From Actinacidiphila acididurans (GTDB lineage Bacteria; Actinomycetota; Actinomycetes; Streptomycetales; Streptomycetaceae): a stretch of 64,000 nt of DNA. The position numbers and the translations under genes were made by a program. The DNA is taken from the NCBI RefSeq assembly GCF_016918855.1, contig NZ_JADKYB010000015.1, positions 124,001 through 188,000 on the forward strand, read 5' to 3'. Below, piece after piece: positions 8,230 through 16,494 of the stretch. The notes below the pieces were generated by a model. That model did not search any database and was not told the DNA's origin. It saw only the letters and a program-made list of their open reading frames with translations. Numbering within the stretch: position 1 is the stretch's first letter; each line of letters opens with the position of its first letter.

Positions 8230-9465
8230 GTGATCCCCTCCATGAAGCGCGGTCAGCGCAGTGATGACGTGCTTGCCGGCCTGTTCCCGTACGGCGGCGG
8301 CGAGGTCGGCCTGATCGATGGTGACTGCCACAGTGGGCCGTTGGTGGACCGTTCCGTGAGCCAGTTGGCCCAGCTCCTGCACACAACCGTCGAGCGCGCC
8401 GGGGCCGAGGCGCCGGAAGAGCCGGTGTGGCTGTGCACGATCGAGTCCGCCGTCGACCTGCCGGACCCCGGCGACACCGAGTGGAGCCGGATCGCCCGGC
8501 AGGTGCTCGCCGCGACCAAGGTCGCCGCAGCAGACGGCCCGAACTCGTGCCGGTGGGTCGCGCTGCGGTCCGGGCCCCGGCAGGTCCACATCGTGGCCAC
8601 TCTCGTACGCGAGGACGGCACGCCGGTACCCAGCCACAATCTGTCGGCGGCGGCGTTCAACGCGTGCCAGCGGATCGGTAATCAATACCGCGCAACCTTC
8701 CCCAACGGGACGGCTGCCAGCCGCGAGGCCAAGCGGATCGCGGCGGCCGCCGCAGACCACCGCAAGGTCACCATCACGCGCGAGCCCAGTGGCAGCGTGG
8801 TCGCCCGCGGGGGCGACAGTCTGGCCGTCTGCCTGCTCGATCACGCGGGATTCCCCTACGTCAACGACTGGCACGGCCCACGCCACCGGCTGCCGGCCGG
8901 CATGCCTCCCGAGGAGCAGGCTGTAGCCATCTCCGATGCCACCCGGATGCTGCGCGCCGCCCGCTATCAGGTCGACCTCGACCCTGTTCTGGACGCCGGA
9001 GAATCGACGGCTCCCACGGGTGTCTTGGGCCCTTACCGCGCCGGAGCCGAACTGCTCGCGGTGACCGACCGGATCGGGGAGGCCGGGACCGGACACGACC
9101 TCGCGCACGTTCTTGACCACCTTCTGCACCCCGAGCACGGCGCTCTGGAGCGCCTCCGAGAGGCTCTCGAAGCGGCGTCCGAGAAGGTCTCCGACCTTGA
9201 CGACGAGGCTTTCACGCTCGCCGACCGCCTCACTGTCGCCGCCGAGTTCGTAGGTGCGGCTGAAGGTGAACTGGTCGGCATCCGCAGTGAGCTGGAGCAG
9301 ATGAGCAGCCCCGAACCCTCGCTTCGGCCTGTGGCGCACGCGGCAGCTCTGGTCAAGTCACCCGCAGCCGCTGAGGGCCGTCCTTCGCACGGTACGGCGT
9401 CGGCCCCTCAGAACGTGCCCCCGTTGACCGGCCCGGGCCACACCTCCGCCCCGCGGACTCGGTGA
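8230..9465 (+). CDS. Degenerate relaxase-like protein with C-terminal element module
   Basis: 411 residues. The N-terminal 130 residues align with the relaxase encoded at 34735-36462: VIPSMKRG against MIPKIRTG, CRWVALR against CRWVAVR, and VHIVATLVREDG against IHIAATLVRQDG. The relaxase Tyr13, His77 and His127 correspond here to Asp13, Leu68 and Gln118; only His120 is kept. DNA nicking is therefore unlikely. Residues about 205-260 contain an AGF..LP..LRAARYQVDLDPVL module shared with other element proteins, and a helical region follows. GTG 8230 is chosen because GAGG lies 6 bases upstream and it aligns with the relaxase start. The stop overlaps the MFS start (GTGA). It might bind oriT DNA or partner proteins without cleavage. 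Confidence 0.7.
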   Translation: MIPSMKRGQRSDDVLAGLFPYGGGEVGLIDGDCHSGPLVDRSVSQLAQLLHTTVERAGAEAPEEPVWLCTIESAVDLPDPGDTEWSRIARQVLAATKVAAADGPNSCRWVALRSGPRQVHIVATLVREDGTPVPSHNLSAAAFNACQRIGNQYRATFPNGTAASREAKRIAAAAADHRKVTITREPSGSVVARGGDSLAVCLLDHAGFPYVNDWHGPRHRLPAGMPPEEQAVAISDATRMLRAARYQVDLDPVLDAGESTAPTGVLGPYRAGAELLAVTDRIGEAGTGHDLAHVLDHLLHPEHGALERLREALEAASEKVSDLDDEAFTLADRLTVAAEFVGAAEGELVGIRSELEQMSSPEPSLRPVAHAAALVKSPAAAEGRPSHGTASAPQNVPPLTGPGHTSAPRTR

Positions 9466-10745
9466 CCACGATGCTTCCCACGCTCGCACGATGCCTGCGT
9501 TCCGGCGGCACCGCGCAGCTCTACTTCATGCGGAGCACCGACGCCCTGGCAAGCACAACAGCCACCTACGCCATCCCCCTGCTGGTCCTGGTCACCACAG
9601 GCTCGACCGCGTTGACCGGTATCGCCTTCGTGCTGGAGTGGACGCCGCGCCTGGCCGCCTTCACCTTCGCCGGAGCCCTGGTCGACCGCTGGGGTGCCGG
9701 AGCCGTCTTCCGCTGCGCCAACGTCATCCGTGCCACCGTGGTCGCCCTCGCCGGCGCCGTACTGATGTTCCTACCCCAAGCAGGGACTGCGGCCACCTGT
9801 GTGGTCCTGGCGTTCGGTGCCACCTCGGGACTACTGGCCCAGATCTCCTTCGTCGCCGTGGAAACCCTCGGCTCCGAGGCCGGCCGACGCCTAGGAAACC
9901 AGGCCTACAGGGTGCAGGCCGTACAGACCGGCATCGACCAGGGTGCGATCCTGGTCGGTCCGCTGCTGGGAGGTCTGCTCCTGCTGGCCGGTCCGGGCCT
10001 GCTGCCGGCGGTGGTTGCCGCACTGGCGATGACAGCGGCTTCGTACGTACCCGACGAGGCAAATCCGATGGCGCACCAGCCGGTGCCCAGCAGCCTGCTC
10101 ACCGGCTGGCGGACTCTTCGACGAACTCCCGCGCTGGTCTGGCTGGTCGCCGGCCTTGCCGCTTCCAACCTCGCCACCGGCGTCCTGCAGGCCGCGGCCC
10201 CGATCATGGTGATCCACCACATCCGCCGCTCCACCGCCTCCGTCGGCGTGGTGTGGACCATGGCGGCCGTCGGCTCCCTGCTCGCGGTGTGGGCCACCCG
10301 CCGGGCGATGGACCGCTGGCAGGTGTGGCCGGTGGGCGCGTTCGCCGCCGCCGTCGCCACGGTTGCGTGCGGGGCCACGGCCCTGGCTCCGGGATTCGGC
10401 TTCTACATTGCGTCGGTCGCGGCAGTCATGGCGGCGGAAGGTGCCATGACGGTGGTACTCCGCACCCTGCGTAGCCGCCTGATCCCGCCCGCGGCGTTCG
10501 GCTCGACCCTGGCGGTCACGATCATCCTGGTCCTGGTACCGCTGCCCGTGGCCGGAGTCCTCATCGCCAGCGTCCCTGCCGCTGCCATCTCGCATCTGCT
10601 GCTGGCCTGCGCTGCCTTGCAGGGCCTGGTGCTGGCTACCTGTTTCGCCGGCCTGCGGCGCCATCGCTCCTCATACACCGATGTGGCCACCCCGGTGCTT
10701 GTCCAGCACCGCCGCAGCGATCTTCAGTCCGCGGACCAGCCATGA
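9462..10745 (+). CDS. MFS transporter
   Basis: 427 residues with about twelve hydrophobic segments spread along its length and a central cytoplasmic loop near residues 190-215. A loop motif between helices 2 and 3 (GALVDRWGAG) resembles the MFS signature. It most likely exports a small molecule across the cytoplasmic membrane using the proton gradient. Start GTG 9462 overlaps the stop of the pseudo-relaxase gene, and the stop overlaps an ATG at 10742, so the neighbours are translationally coupled. The adjacent ATP-grasp ligase suggests that the substrate is a ligase product, as in dipeptide pathways where a ligase and MFS exporter are paired (inference). Confidence 0.85.
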   Translation: MTTMLPTLARCLRSGGTAQLYFMRSTDALASTTATYAIPLLVLVTTGSTALTGIAFVLEWTPRLAAFTFAGALVDRWGAGAVFRCANVIRATVVALAGAVLMFLPQAGTAATCVVLAFGATSGLLAQISFVAVETLGSEAGRRLGNQAYRVQAVQTGIDQGAILVGPLLGGLLLLAGPGLLPAVVAALAMTAASYVPDEANPMAHQPVPSSLLTGWRTLRRTPALVWLVAGLAASNLATGVLQAAAPIMVIHHIRRSTASVGVVWTMAAVGSLLAVWATRRAMDRWQVWPVGAFAAAVATVACGATALAPGFGFYIASVAAVMAAEGAMTVVLRTLRSRLIPPAAFGSTLAVTIILVLVPLPVAGVLIASVPAAAISHLLLACAALQGLVLATCFAGLRRHRSSYTDVATPVLVQHRRSDLQSADQP

Positions 10746-10834
10746 CCGCCCCCACCAGGCCGCGCTCTCGCCTCTCCCTCTCCCCTCTCTCCTTGGCTTC
10801 GTACGCCCATTTCCCGCCTTCTGGAGGCTTCCCG

Positions 10835-12082
10835 ATGTCCCGGTCCACCCGCCACCTGCTGATCGTCGTCTCCGGTACGGACCCGGTGTACCGGGGCTAC
10901 TGCCTGGAGCAGACTGCCGCCGGGTACGGCATCGCGCTGATCGACGCCAAGCCGCCGACCTGGCAGCAGCATCTGGTCGCCGACCACGAGGTTGCCGACA
11001 CCCGCGACTCGGCCGCCGTCGTCGCCGCCGGCCTCGCGCTGGCCGAACGCCACGCCATAGCCGGCGTCGTCACCTGGGACGAGTACGCGCTGGTCCCCAC
11101 CGCAGAACTGGTCGCCCGTCTGGGAGTACGCGGCAACACCGTCGCGGCGATGAGCGCCGCCCGCGACAAGGCAGCCAGCCGACGCCTGTTCGCCGAGCAC
11201 GGTGTGCCCTCCGCGAGGTCCATCCGGGTACGCACCCCGGCCCAGGCCACGGTCGCCGCGCACCGCATCGGCTTCCCGGTCGTCTTCAAGCCCGCCAGTC
11301 ACGCGGCGAGCATCGGCGTCATCCGTGTCGACACCCCCGAACGCCTCACCGACGCGTGGGAGTTCGCCGCCGCCGGAGCGAGCCAGCAGGGGCCGGAGGG
11401 CCGGGGCGTCCTGGTCGAGGAATACCTCGACGGACCCGAGATCTCCGTGGAATGCGCCACGGTCGCAGGGGTCACCACCGCGCTCGCGGTCACGCGCAAG
11501 GAGGTCGGTTTCGCCCCGTACTTCGAGGAGACCGGCCACACCGTCACCGCCGACGACCCGCTCCGGCCCCACGTCGCCTCCGTCGCCGCCCAGGCAGTAC
11601 GGGCGCTGGGCATCACCGACGGCGTGCAGCACGTCGAGATGCGCCTGACCGCGTCCGGCCCGCGGATCATCGAAGTCAACGCCCGGATCGGCGGGGACAT
11701 GATCGGCCAGCTCGTCCGCCTCGCCACCGGCCTGGACCTGCCCCGCATCGCCGCCGACATCGCCTGCGGAAACGCTCCCTCCCTGAACCCGACGGCACAC
11801 CGGACGGCCGCGATCAAGATCCTTTATCCCCCGGCTACCGGCGCCCTTACCGCCCGCGATCTCACGGTCGAGCCCGGGCCGGAGCACCCGTGGCTGCACC
11901 AGGTCACATGGCTGCGCCAGGTCGGCGACCGGGTCGCCCTGCCTCCGGAAGGCGACCTGTTCACCGGGCGGGTCGGCTTCGCCATCGTCACCGCCGACAA
12001 CCCGGCCGAAGCCCGCCACCGGCTCACCCACATCGCCGACGGCCTGACGCTCACGGTCGCCGAGTCCCACACCGCCGCGTGA
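10835..12082 (+). CDS. ATP-grasp ligase
   Basis: 415 residues. Order: N-terminal Rossmann-like pre-ATP-grasp region with LLIVVSGTDPVYRGY, a lysine strand in VVFKPASHAASIGV near residues 150-165, an EEYLDGPEISVEC strand, and a C-terminal metal-binding IIEVNARIGGDM near residue 285. These are the usual ATP-grasp ATP- and Mg-binding features. The family joins a carboxylate to an amine through an acyl-phosphate, for example in amino-acid ligases. ATG 10835 is preferred because GGAGG lies 7 bases before it, although an ATG at 10742 overlaps the MFS stop. Operon position with the exporter suggests synthesis and secretion of one product. Confidence 0.8.
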   Translation: MSRSTRHLLIVVSGTDPVYRGYCLEQTAAGYGIALIDAKPPTWQQHLVADHEVADTRDSAAVVAAGLALAERHAIAGVVTWDEYALVPTAELVARLGVRGNTVAAMSAARDKAASRRLFAEHGVPSARSIRVRTPAQATVAAHRIGFPVVFKPASHAASIGVIRVDTPERLTDAWEFAAAGASQQGPEGRGVLVEEYLDGPEISVECATVAGVTTALAVTRKEVGFAPYFEETGHTVTADDPLRPHVASVAAQAVRALGITDGVQHVEMRLTASGPRIIEVNARIGGDMIGQLVRLATGLDLPRIAADIACGNAPSLNPTAHRTAAIKILYPPATGALTARDLTVEPGPEHPWLHQVTWLRQVGDRVALPPEGDLFTGRVGFAIVTADNPAEARHRLTHIADGLTLTVAESHTAA

Positions 12083-12118
12083 AACCGAAGCGATTTCCGT
12101 CCCACTCGCGGAGCGACG

Positions 12119-12559
12119 ATGCCCCTCGACGCCCACGTCAACCGCGCCGACGCCTACGGCACGGACATCGACATCTTCCCCTGGCCCGACCAGTCCATCT
12201 GGGCCGACACCCGAACCGGCATACCACCCACCGCACTCGAACTCCTGCGCCTGTACGGCTTCGTCCGCGTCAGCCACCCCGGGATCCTCGACTCCCACGA
12301 GCTGACGGCGGACCTGCCCTGGCCGGAACGGCAACTGCGCGCCACCCGCGCAGCGGAATCCCTCACCATCTCCGGCTTCCGCGTGAACCTCGACCCCGCC
12401 CTCTACAACGAGGACGCCCTTCCTCCCTACCTCGCCGAAGCCCGCCGTCGGCAAAGGGCGGCGGCCATACGATCGATTCCCGCCGCCGAGCACCAGGCCG
12501 CCACCGTCACGCCGCTACCGCCTACGGCCGCCCCTACACTCATCCGCCGCGCCCAGTAG
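12119..12559 (+). CDS. Small element-module protein (LDPAL type)
   Basis: 146 residues. After an N-terminal acidic stretch, a core runs from an LLRLYGF segment through LPW to ISGFRVNLDPAL, the same pattern as the module in the pseudo-relaxase (ARYQVDLDPVL). The Pro/Thr-rich tail ends in basic residues. ATG 12119 has GGAG upstream. It follows the ATP-grasp gene by 36 bases, so it belongs to the same transcript. Likely a stand-alone copy of the module; role unknown. Confidence 0.65.
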   Translation: MPLDAHVNRADAYGTDIDIFPWPDQSIWADTRTGIPPTALELLRLYGFVRVSHPGILDSHELTADLPWPERQLRATRAAESLTISGFRVNLDPALYNEDALPPYLAEARRRQRAAAIRSIPAAEHQAATVTPLPPTAAPTLIRRAQ

Positions 12560-12567
12560 GAGAATTC

Positions 12568-12651
12568 GTGCCCGAGTTCCACCTGAGCATCGGCCGACGC
12601 GGTCAGTGCCGCCGACGGGCAGAGCACACCGAGGGCTCGAGCGGTCCGTGA
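12568..12651 (+). CDS. 27-codon ORF with strong ribosome-binding site, probably truncated gene
   Basis: GTG 12568 follows AGGAGA by five bases and 8 bases after the preceding stop, as expected for a further operon gene. The frame starts MPEFHLSIGRRGQ and stops after 27 codons. It is likely the 5' end of a gene cut off when the SMI1 region was joined, but a genuine micropeptide cannot be excluded. Confidence 0.35.
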   Translation: MPEFHLSIGRRGQCRRRAEHTEGSSGP

Positions 12652-12681
12652 GTTTCGGCGGTGCACGGGACGTGTTCAGTC

Positions 12682-13218
12682 TCACCAGCCGGTGCCGGTG
12701 TGCCAGCGCCGCACCCATTCCTCGAAGCCCCATGCGTTGTCTCCGGGTGTCGGGACTGCGCCGACGTCGGAGACCATCCAGACCTCGCCGCGGCGGGGAC
12801 CCGTGGTCAGCAGGAGCCAGAACAACTGCCCGTCCTCGGAACCGAGCACGATGGACCCGTCGTTGAACGCGGCATCGATCCTCGGGTCCTCGGGATCGGC
12901 GGTCTCGTCGTCCTCCCAGTGCCAGGCTGCCTGCAGGGGGAACGGTTCCGCCGGCCGCCGCAGCCCGAGGTCGGGCCAACTCGCCGGCAGCCAGCCGAGT
13001 GGCTGCAGACCACCGTCCTCAGCCGGGCCGAGACCGGACCCGTTGCTGATCTCCGCGATGAAAGTCCTGTACGGCTCGGGAAGGACCACCCCGCTGTCCG
13101 CCTCCCACGCCGCGACGGCTTCATGGCCGAGCGCCGGTTCGCGCCATTCGGGCGGGAACGCGGAACGCAGGAAGTCGAGCGTGGCTTCGGCAGGACGCTG
13201 ATCACGTGTGGCAGTCAC
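12682..13218 (-). CDS. SMI1/KNR4 (SUKH) family protein
   Basis: 178 residues. Features of the SUKH fold are seen: VAAWEADSGVVLPEPYR near residue 34, an ISNGSG turn, a DDE-rich acidic loop, and a GEVWMV strand before a C-terminal FEEWVRRW helix. SUKH proteins commonly act as immunity proteins that bind and block polymorphic toxins. No toxin gene is adjacent, so it is an orphan here. GTG 13218 is preferred; upstream in-frame residues are of unnatural composition. It is on the opposite strand to the operon before it and the coupling-protein gene after it. Confidence 0.75.
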   Translation of the reverse strand: MTATRDQRPAEATLDFLRSAFPPEWREPALGHEAVAAWEADSGVVLPEPYRTFIAEISNGSGLGPAEDGGLQPLGWLPASWPDLGLRRPAEPFPLQAAWHWEDDETADPEDPRIDAAFNDGSIVLGSEDGQLFWLLLTTGPRRGEVWMVSDVGAVPTPGDNAWGFEEWVRRWHTGTGW

Positions 13219-13496
13219 GTCGGCATGCTGACAGACAGCGCTGACAGCCGGTCTCGGCACCCCGTCCTGCATTGCTGCACGGCACAGTGGCCGACAACGG
13301 GCCCCCGCCAACCGCATCTCGCCAGCAGCCGCCGACTGCACGACTACCCGGTACTCCGTCGCTAGCCGCACAACCACCGCTGCCACTCACGACGATCACC
13401 GCTCGCCACACCGGCAGGAGACCCAGCCGTGACCCACAGAAGAACCCTCTTCGTCGCCGCCCATCACCTGACCTGCCCACACCCCTGGACTTCGCC

Positions 13497-15270
13497 ATGC
13501 CATCCCCGCGTACCCGCGCGCCCTCGACCGCCACCGGCACCGACGCGCTCCTCTATCTCCTGTTCGGCGTCCTCGGCGCCGCCCTCATCTTCGGCTGCCT
13601 GGCCTGGCTGACCGGCAATCTCACCAACGCCCTCGCCGGCACCGACCCCTGGGCTCCCTTCTCAGCCACCCACGCCCTGCTTCACCCCAGCGCGCTGTGG
13701 CCACACTTGAGCCCCACCGCCGTACTGATCGGCGCCCGCATCGTTCCTGGCCTGCTCACTGCCGCAATCGCCGCCGCTGGCGCCGTGCTGTGGCTGCGTA
13801 TGCGCAGCACCTCAAGGACCGGCCTCGCCCGCAAGACGGACCTTGCCCCGCTGCTGGGCAAGGAGATCGCGGTCAAGGCCCGCAGCCTGCGGCCGAGCCT
13901 GAACGGCCGGAGCTGGAAAAGACATCGCCTCCGCTGACCGTGGCATCCTGCTCGGCACGCTGTCCCCCGGGCGGGCCGAGGTGCGCGCCTCGTGGGAGGA
14001 CGTGATCGTCGCGATCATGGCTCCCCGGTCCGGAAAGACCTCCGGGCTCGCGATCCCCGCGATCCTCGCCGCCCCCGGCCCGGTGCTCCTCACCTCCAAC
14101 AAGGCCGCCAACGACGCCTTCACCGCCACGCTCGATGCACGCTCCGAGGTCGGTACGGTCTGGACGCTCGACCCGCAGCAGATCGCCCACCATCCGCGGG
14201 AGACATGGTGGGACATCCTGGCCGACGCCCGGGACCTGGCAGGGGCCAAGCGCCTGGCCGGACACTTCGTGGCCGCCTCAGTGGACGAGTCCAGCGGCTC
14301 CGACTTCTGGTCCACCGCCGCCTCGAACACCTTGGGCGCACTGTTCCTGGCCGCCGCCTCACACCGGCGCCCCATCACCGACGTCCTGGCCTGGCTCGCC
14401 TCCCCCGCCGACCGCACCCCGGTCGACCTACTCACCGACGCCGGCCACCACGCCGTCGCCGCCCAGCTCCAGGGCACCGTCTCCGGCGCCACCGAGACCC
14501 GCGACGGCATCTACGAGACCGCCCGGCAGTACGCCAGCTGCCTGCTCGACCCCGAAGTCGCCGCCTGGGTCACCCCAGAGAAGACGCTGCCGCAGTTCGA
14601 CCCGTACGCTTTCGCCACCAGCCGCGACACGCTGTACCTGCTCAGCAAGGATGGCGGCGGCTCGGCCTCGGCGATCATCGCGGCAGCCGCCGACGCAGTG
14701 ATGCGTGCCGCGGTCACCGTGGCCGAGCGCGCCAGCGGCCGGCTCGACCCTCCTGCCCTGTGCGTCCTGGACGAGGCCGCGAACGTCTGCAAGATCAGCG
14801 ATTTGCCGGACCTTTACTCCCACCTGGGCAGCCGGGGCGTCATCCCCATCACGATCCTGCAGTCCTACCGGCAGGGCCAGCGCGTGTGGGGGGAGACCGG
14901 AATGGACGCCCTCTGGTCCGCCGCCACCATCAAGATCGTCGGCTCAGGGATCGACGACGCGGACTTCGCCGACCGCCTGTCCCGAATGGTCGGCGACCAC
15001 GACATGCCCACGACCTCGGTCTCCACGTCCGAGTCCGGCAAGTCCACGTCCGTGTCGATGCGGGCCGAACGGATCCTGCCGCCCGACGCCGTGCGCGCGC
15101 TGCCGAAGGGCACGGCACTCCTGCTCGCCACCGGCCTGCGGATCGCAATGCTGGACCTCAAGCCCTGGTACGAGCAGCCCTCCGCCAAGGTGATCGGTCC
15201 CGCCTCGGCCGCCGCGACGAAGGCCATCACCGAACGGGCCGTCGCCAGGGCAGAAGGCCGCGCTGAATGA
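13497..15270 (+). pseudogene. VirD4/TraG-like coupling protein, broken by a single-base frameshift
   Basis: Starting at ATG 13497 the frame encodes two membrane segments and then, after SLNGRSWK, leaves frame at a run of four A at 13917-13920 and stops at 13937. In the next frame DIASADRGILLG continues without a gap into a coupling ATPase: PRSGKTSG (Walker A), LCVLDEAAN (Walker B) and an ILQSYRQGQ segment typical of VirD4/TraG proteins. Removing one A restores about 590 residues. This protein would link the relaxosome to the secretion channel. Either the gene is inactivated or the base is a sequencing error. It is the SCO6878-like member of the transfer set. An internal start could express the soluble ATPase part alone. 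Confidence 0.8.
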
Positions 15271-15293
15271 ACCCGGAAAGCCCGCCGCCCGGC

Positions 15294-15731
15294 CTATCCC
15301 TGTCCCAGGAAGGCCCGCAGATCCGCAGCGAGCGTCGTCATCTCCTCGCCTCCCTCGACCACGGTCGACACCGTGCACTGCCACCCGTTGTCGAAGACGT
15401 TGGCCCGCAGCGTCCAGCTCAGGCGCACATGACCACCGCGACCGAACGTCGCAGCCACCACCAGATGGTTGGCCGTCCAGACCCTCTCGCCCTCCCAGCC
15501 ACGGAAGTCCCGGGCGAGACCGTCAAAGAAGTCCTCCAGCGTGTCCCACACGTTTACCCCAACAGTCCCGACGCGGGCCCGAACCCCGTTGTCGCTGGCC
15601 TCAATACCGAAGACGACGTGGTATTCGTCTTCCCTCGCCCAGTCGAACAGCCGAACTCGCACATCCGGCGAACCCGCCGCCCCACGGACGACAAGCTCGA
15701 CCTGCCCCGGACCAACCTCGATCAGACCCAC
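15294..15731 (-). CDS. DUF6228-like protein
   Basis: 145 residues with strands rich in Trp and a conserved-looking FGRGGHVRLSWTL stretch near residue 95 and a C-terminal LAADLRAFLG helix, which matches my memory of DUF6228 proteins of streptomycetes. These small proteins are found near immunity-type genes, but no function is established. The GTG at 15731 is used as start. It converges with the coupling-protein gene, ending 23 bases away. Confidence 0.6.
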   Translation of the reverse strand: MGLIEVGPGQVELVVRGAAGSPDVRVRLFDWAREDEYHVVFGIEASDNGVRARVGTVGVNVWDTLEDFFDGLARDFRGWEGERVWTANHLVVAATFGRGGHVRLSWTLRANVFDNGWQCTVSTVVEGGEEMTTLAADLRAFLGQG

Positions 15732-15847
15732 GGGCCGAAGGATACGGACTTGGGCTCAGCCCGCCGGCAAACACAAGCGGCTCCTGAGGGAGGAGGCGCA
15801 AGGGGGATGCCGCGCCGCACTTCCCAGCAAAGCCTGCGCCATTGCGT

Positions 15848-16159
15848 TCACGGCTGGGCGTTCACCTCAATGATGAGCTCGGCCACGCTGGCGCCCGGGC
15901 TGACCAGAACATCAAACGTGTAGCCCTCATCGCAGAAGACCATCTCGACGTCATCCGGCACGAATGCCCGCATGGAGCAAGCGAGTCGAGCAGAGTCAGG
16001 CAGGGTCGCGTCCAAGTACAGGCCGGTGCCGTCTTCAGGCATGCACACCTCGCCTGGACCCTCATCAGTGGAGAAGCTCCATCTGAAGGCGCACACCTCG
16101 CTTCGTCGCGTCCCGTCGACCTCCACATCTCCCCAGAGATCCGTGATCAAGGGAGTCAC
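15848..16159 (-). CDS. Hypothetical protein, possibly 5'-degraded
   Basis: 103 residues from GTG 16159. The frame upstream continues naturally (FDHTWRIDPAI) for about 15 codons without any start codon, while an ATG at about 16211 lies in another frame. This suggests loss of the original start by a small indel. No motif recognised; acidic, with beta-strand character. It may be functionally related to the DUF6228-like neighbour 117 bases downstream. Confidence 0.45.
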   Translation of the reverse strand: MTPLITDLWGDVEVDGTRRSEVCAFRWSFSTDEGPGEVCMPEDGTGLYLDATLPDSARLACSMRAFVPDDVEMVFCDEGYTFDVLVSPGASVAELIIEVNAQP

Positions 16160-16338
16160 GATCGCAGGGTCGATCCTCCAAGTGTGGTCGAACCGTCGAA
16201 GAACGTCATGAACTCAGCCACCCCGCATGCCTACCAGGCAAAACACCCTGCTGACCACCAACCATCGCCTCCCACCTGGAGTACGCATGCCTTCCTCCGC
16301 TTCCGTCCCTGCTGTACGGCCCTTCGACGCTGTGTCGG

Positions 16339-16494
16339 TTGTCCGACGCGCCGGCCGGTGGCTGCTGGCCGCTGGCCGCTGGCCGCGACACCGTTCCTGC
16401 CGGCCAAGCGCTCGCGGCCGAACTGGACCGCTTCGCGGTGGCAATGGCCGCCGCCGACAGGGCCGTCGCTGCCATACCTGCGAGCCCGCGATGA
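16339..16494 (+). CDS. Small upstream protein coupled to DnaB-N protein
   Basis: 51 residues if started at TTG 16339. The C-terminal half is a clean amphipathic alanine-rich helix (ALAAELDRFAVAMAAADRA). Its stop overlaps the ATG of the next gene (ATGA at 16491-16494), the pattern of translational coupling. No ATG or GTG occurs in frame, so the start is uncertain, and it could be the remnant of a longer gene. Confidence 0.4.
   Translation: MSDAPAGGCWPLAAGRDTVPAGQALAAELDRFAVAMAAADRAVAAIPASPR

Noticed and set aside
16350..16385. Short CTGGCCG repeats
   Set aside because: Three copies of a 7-base GC-rich word inside a coding frame are expected by chance in this genome.
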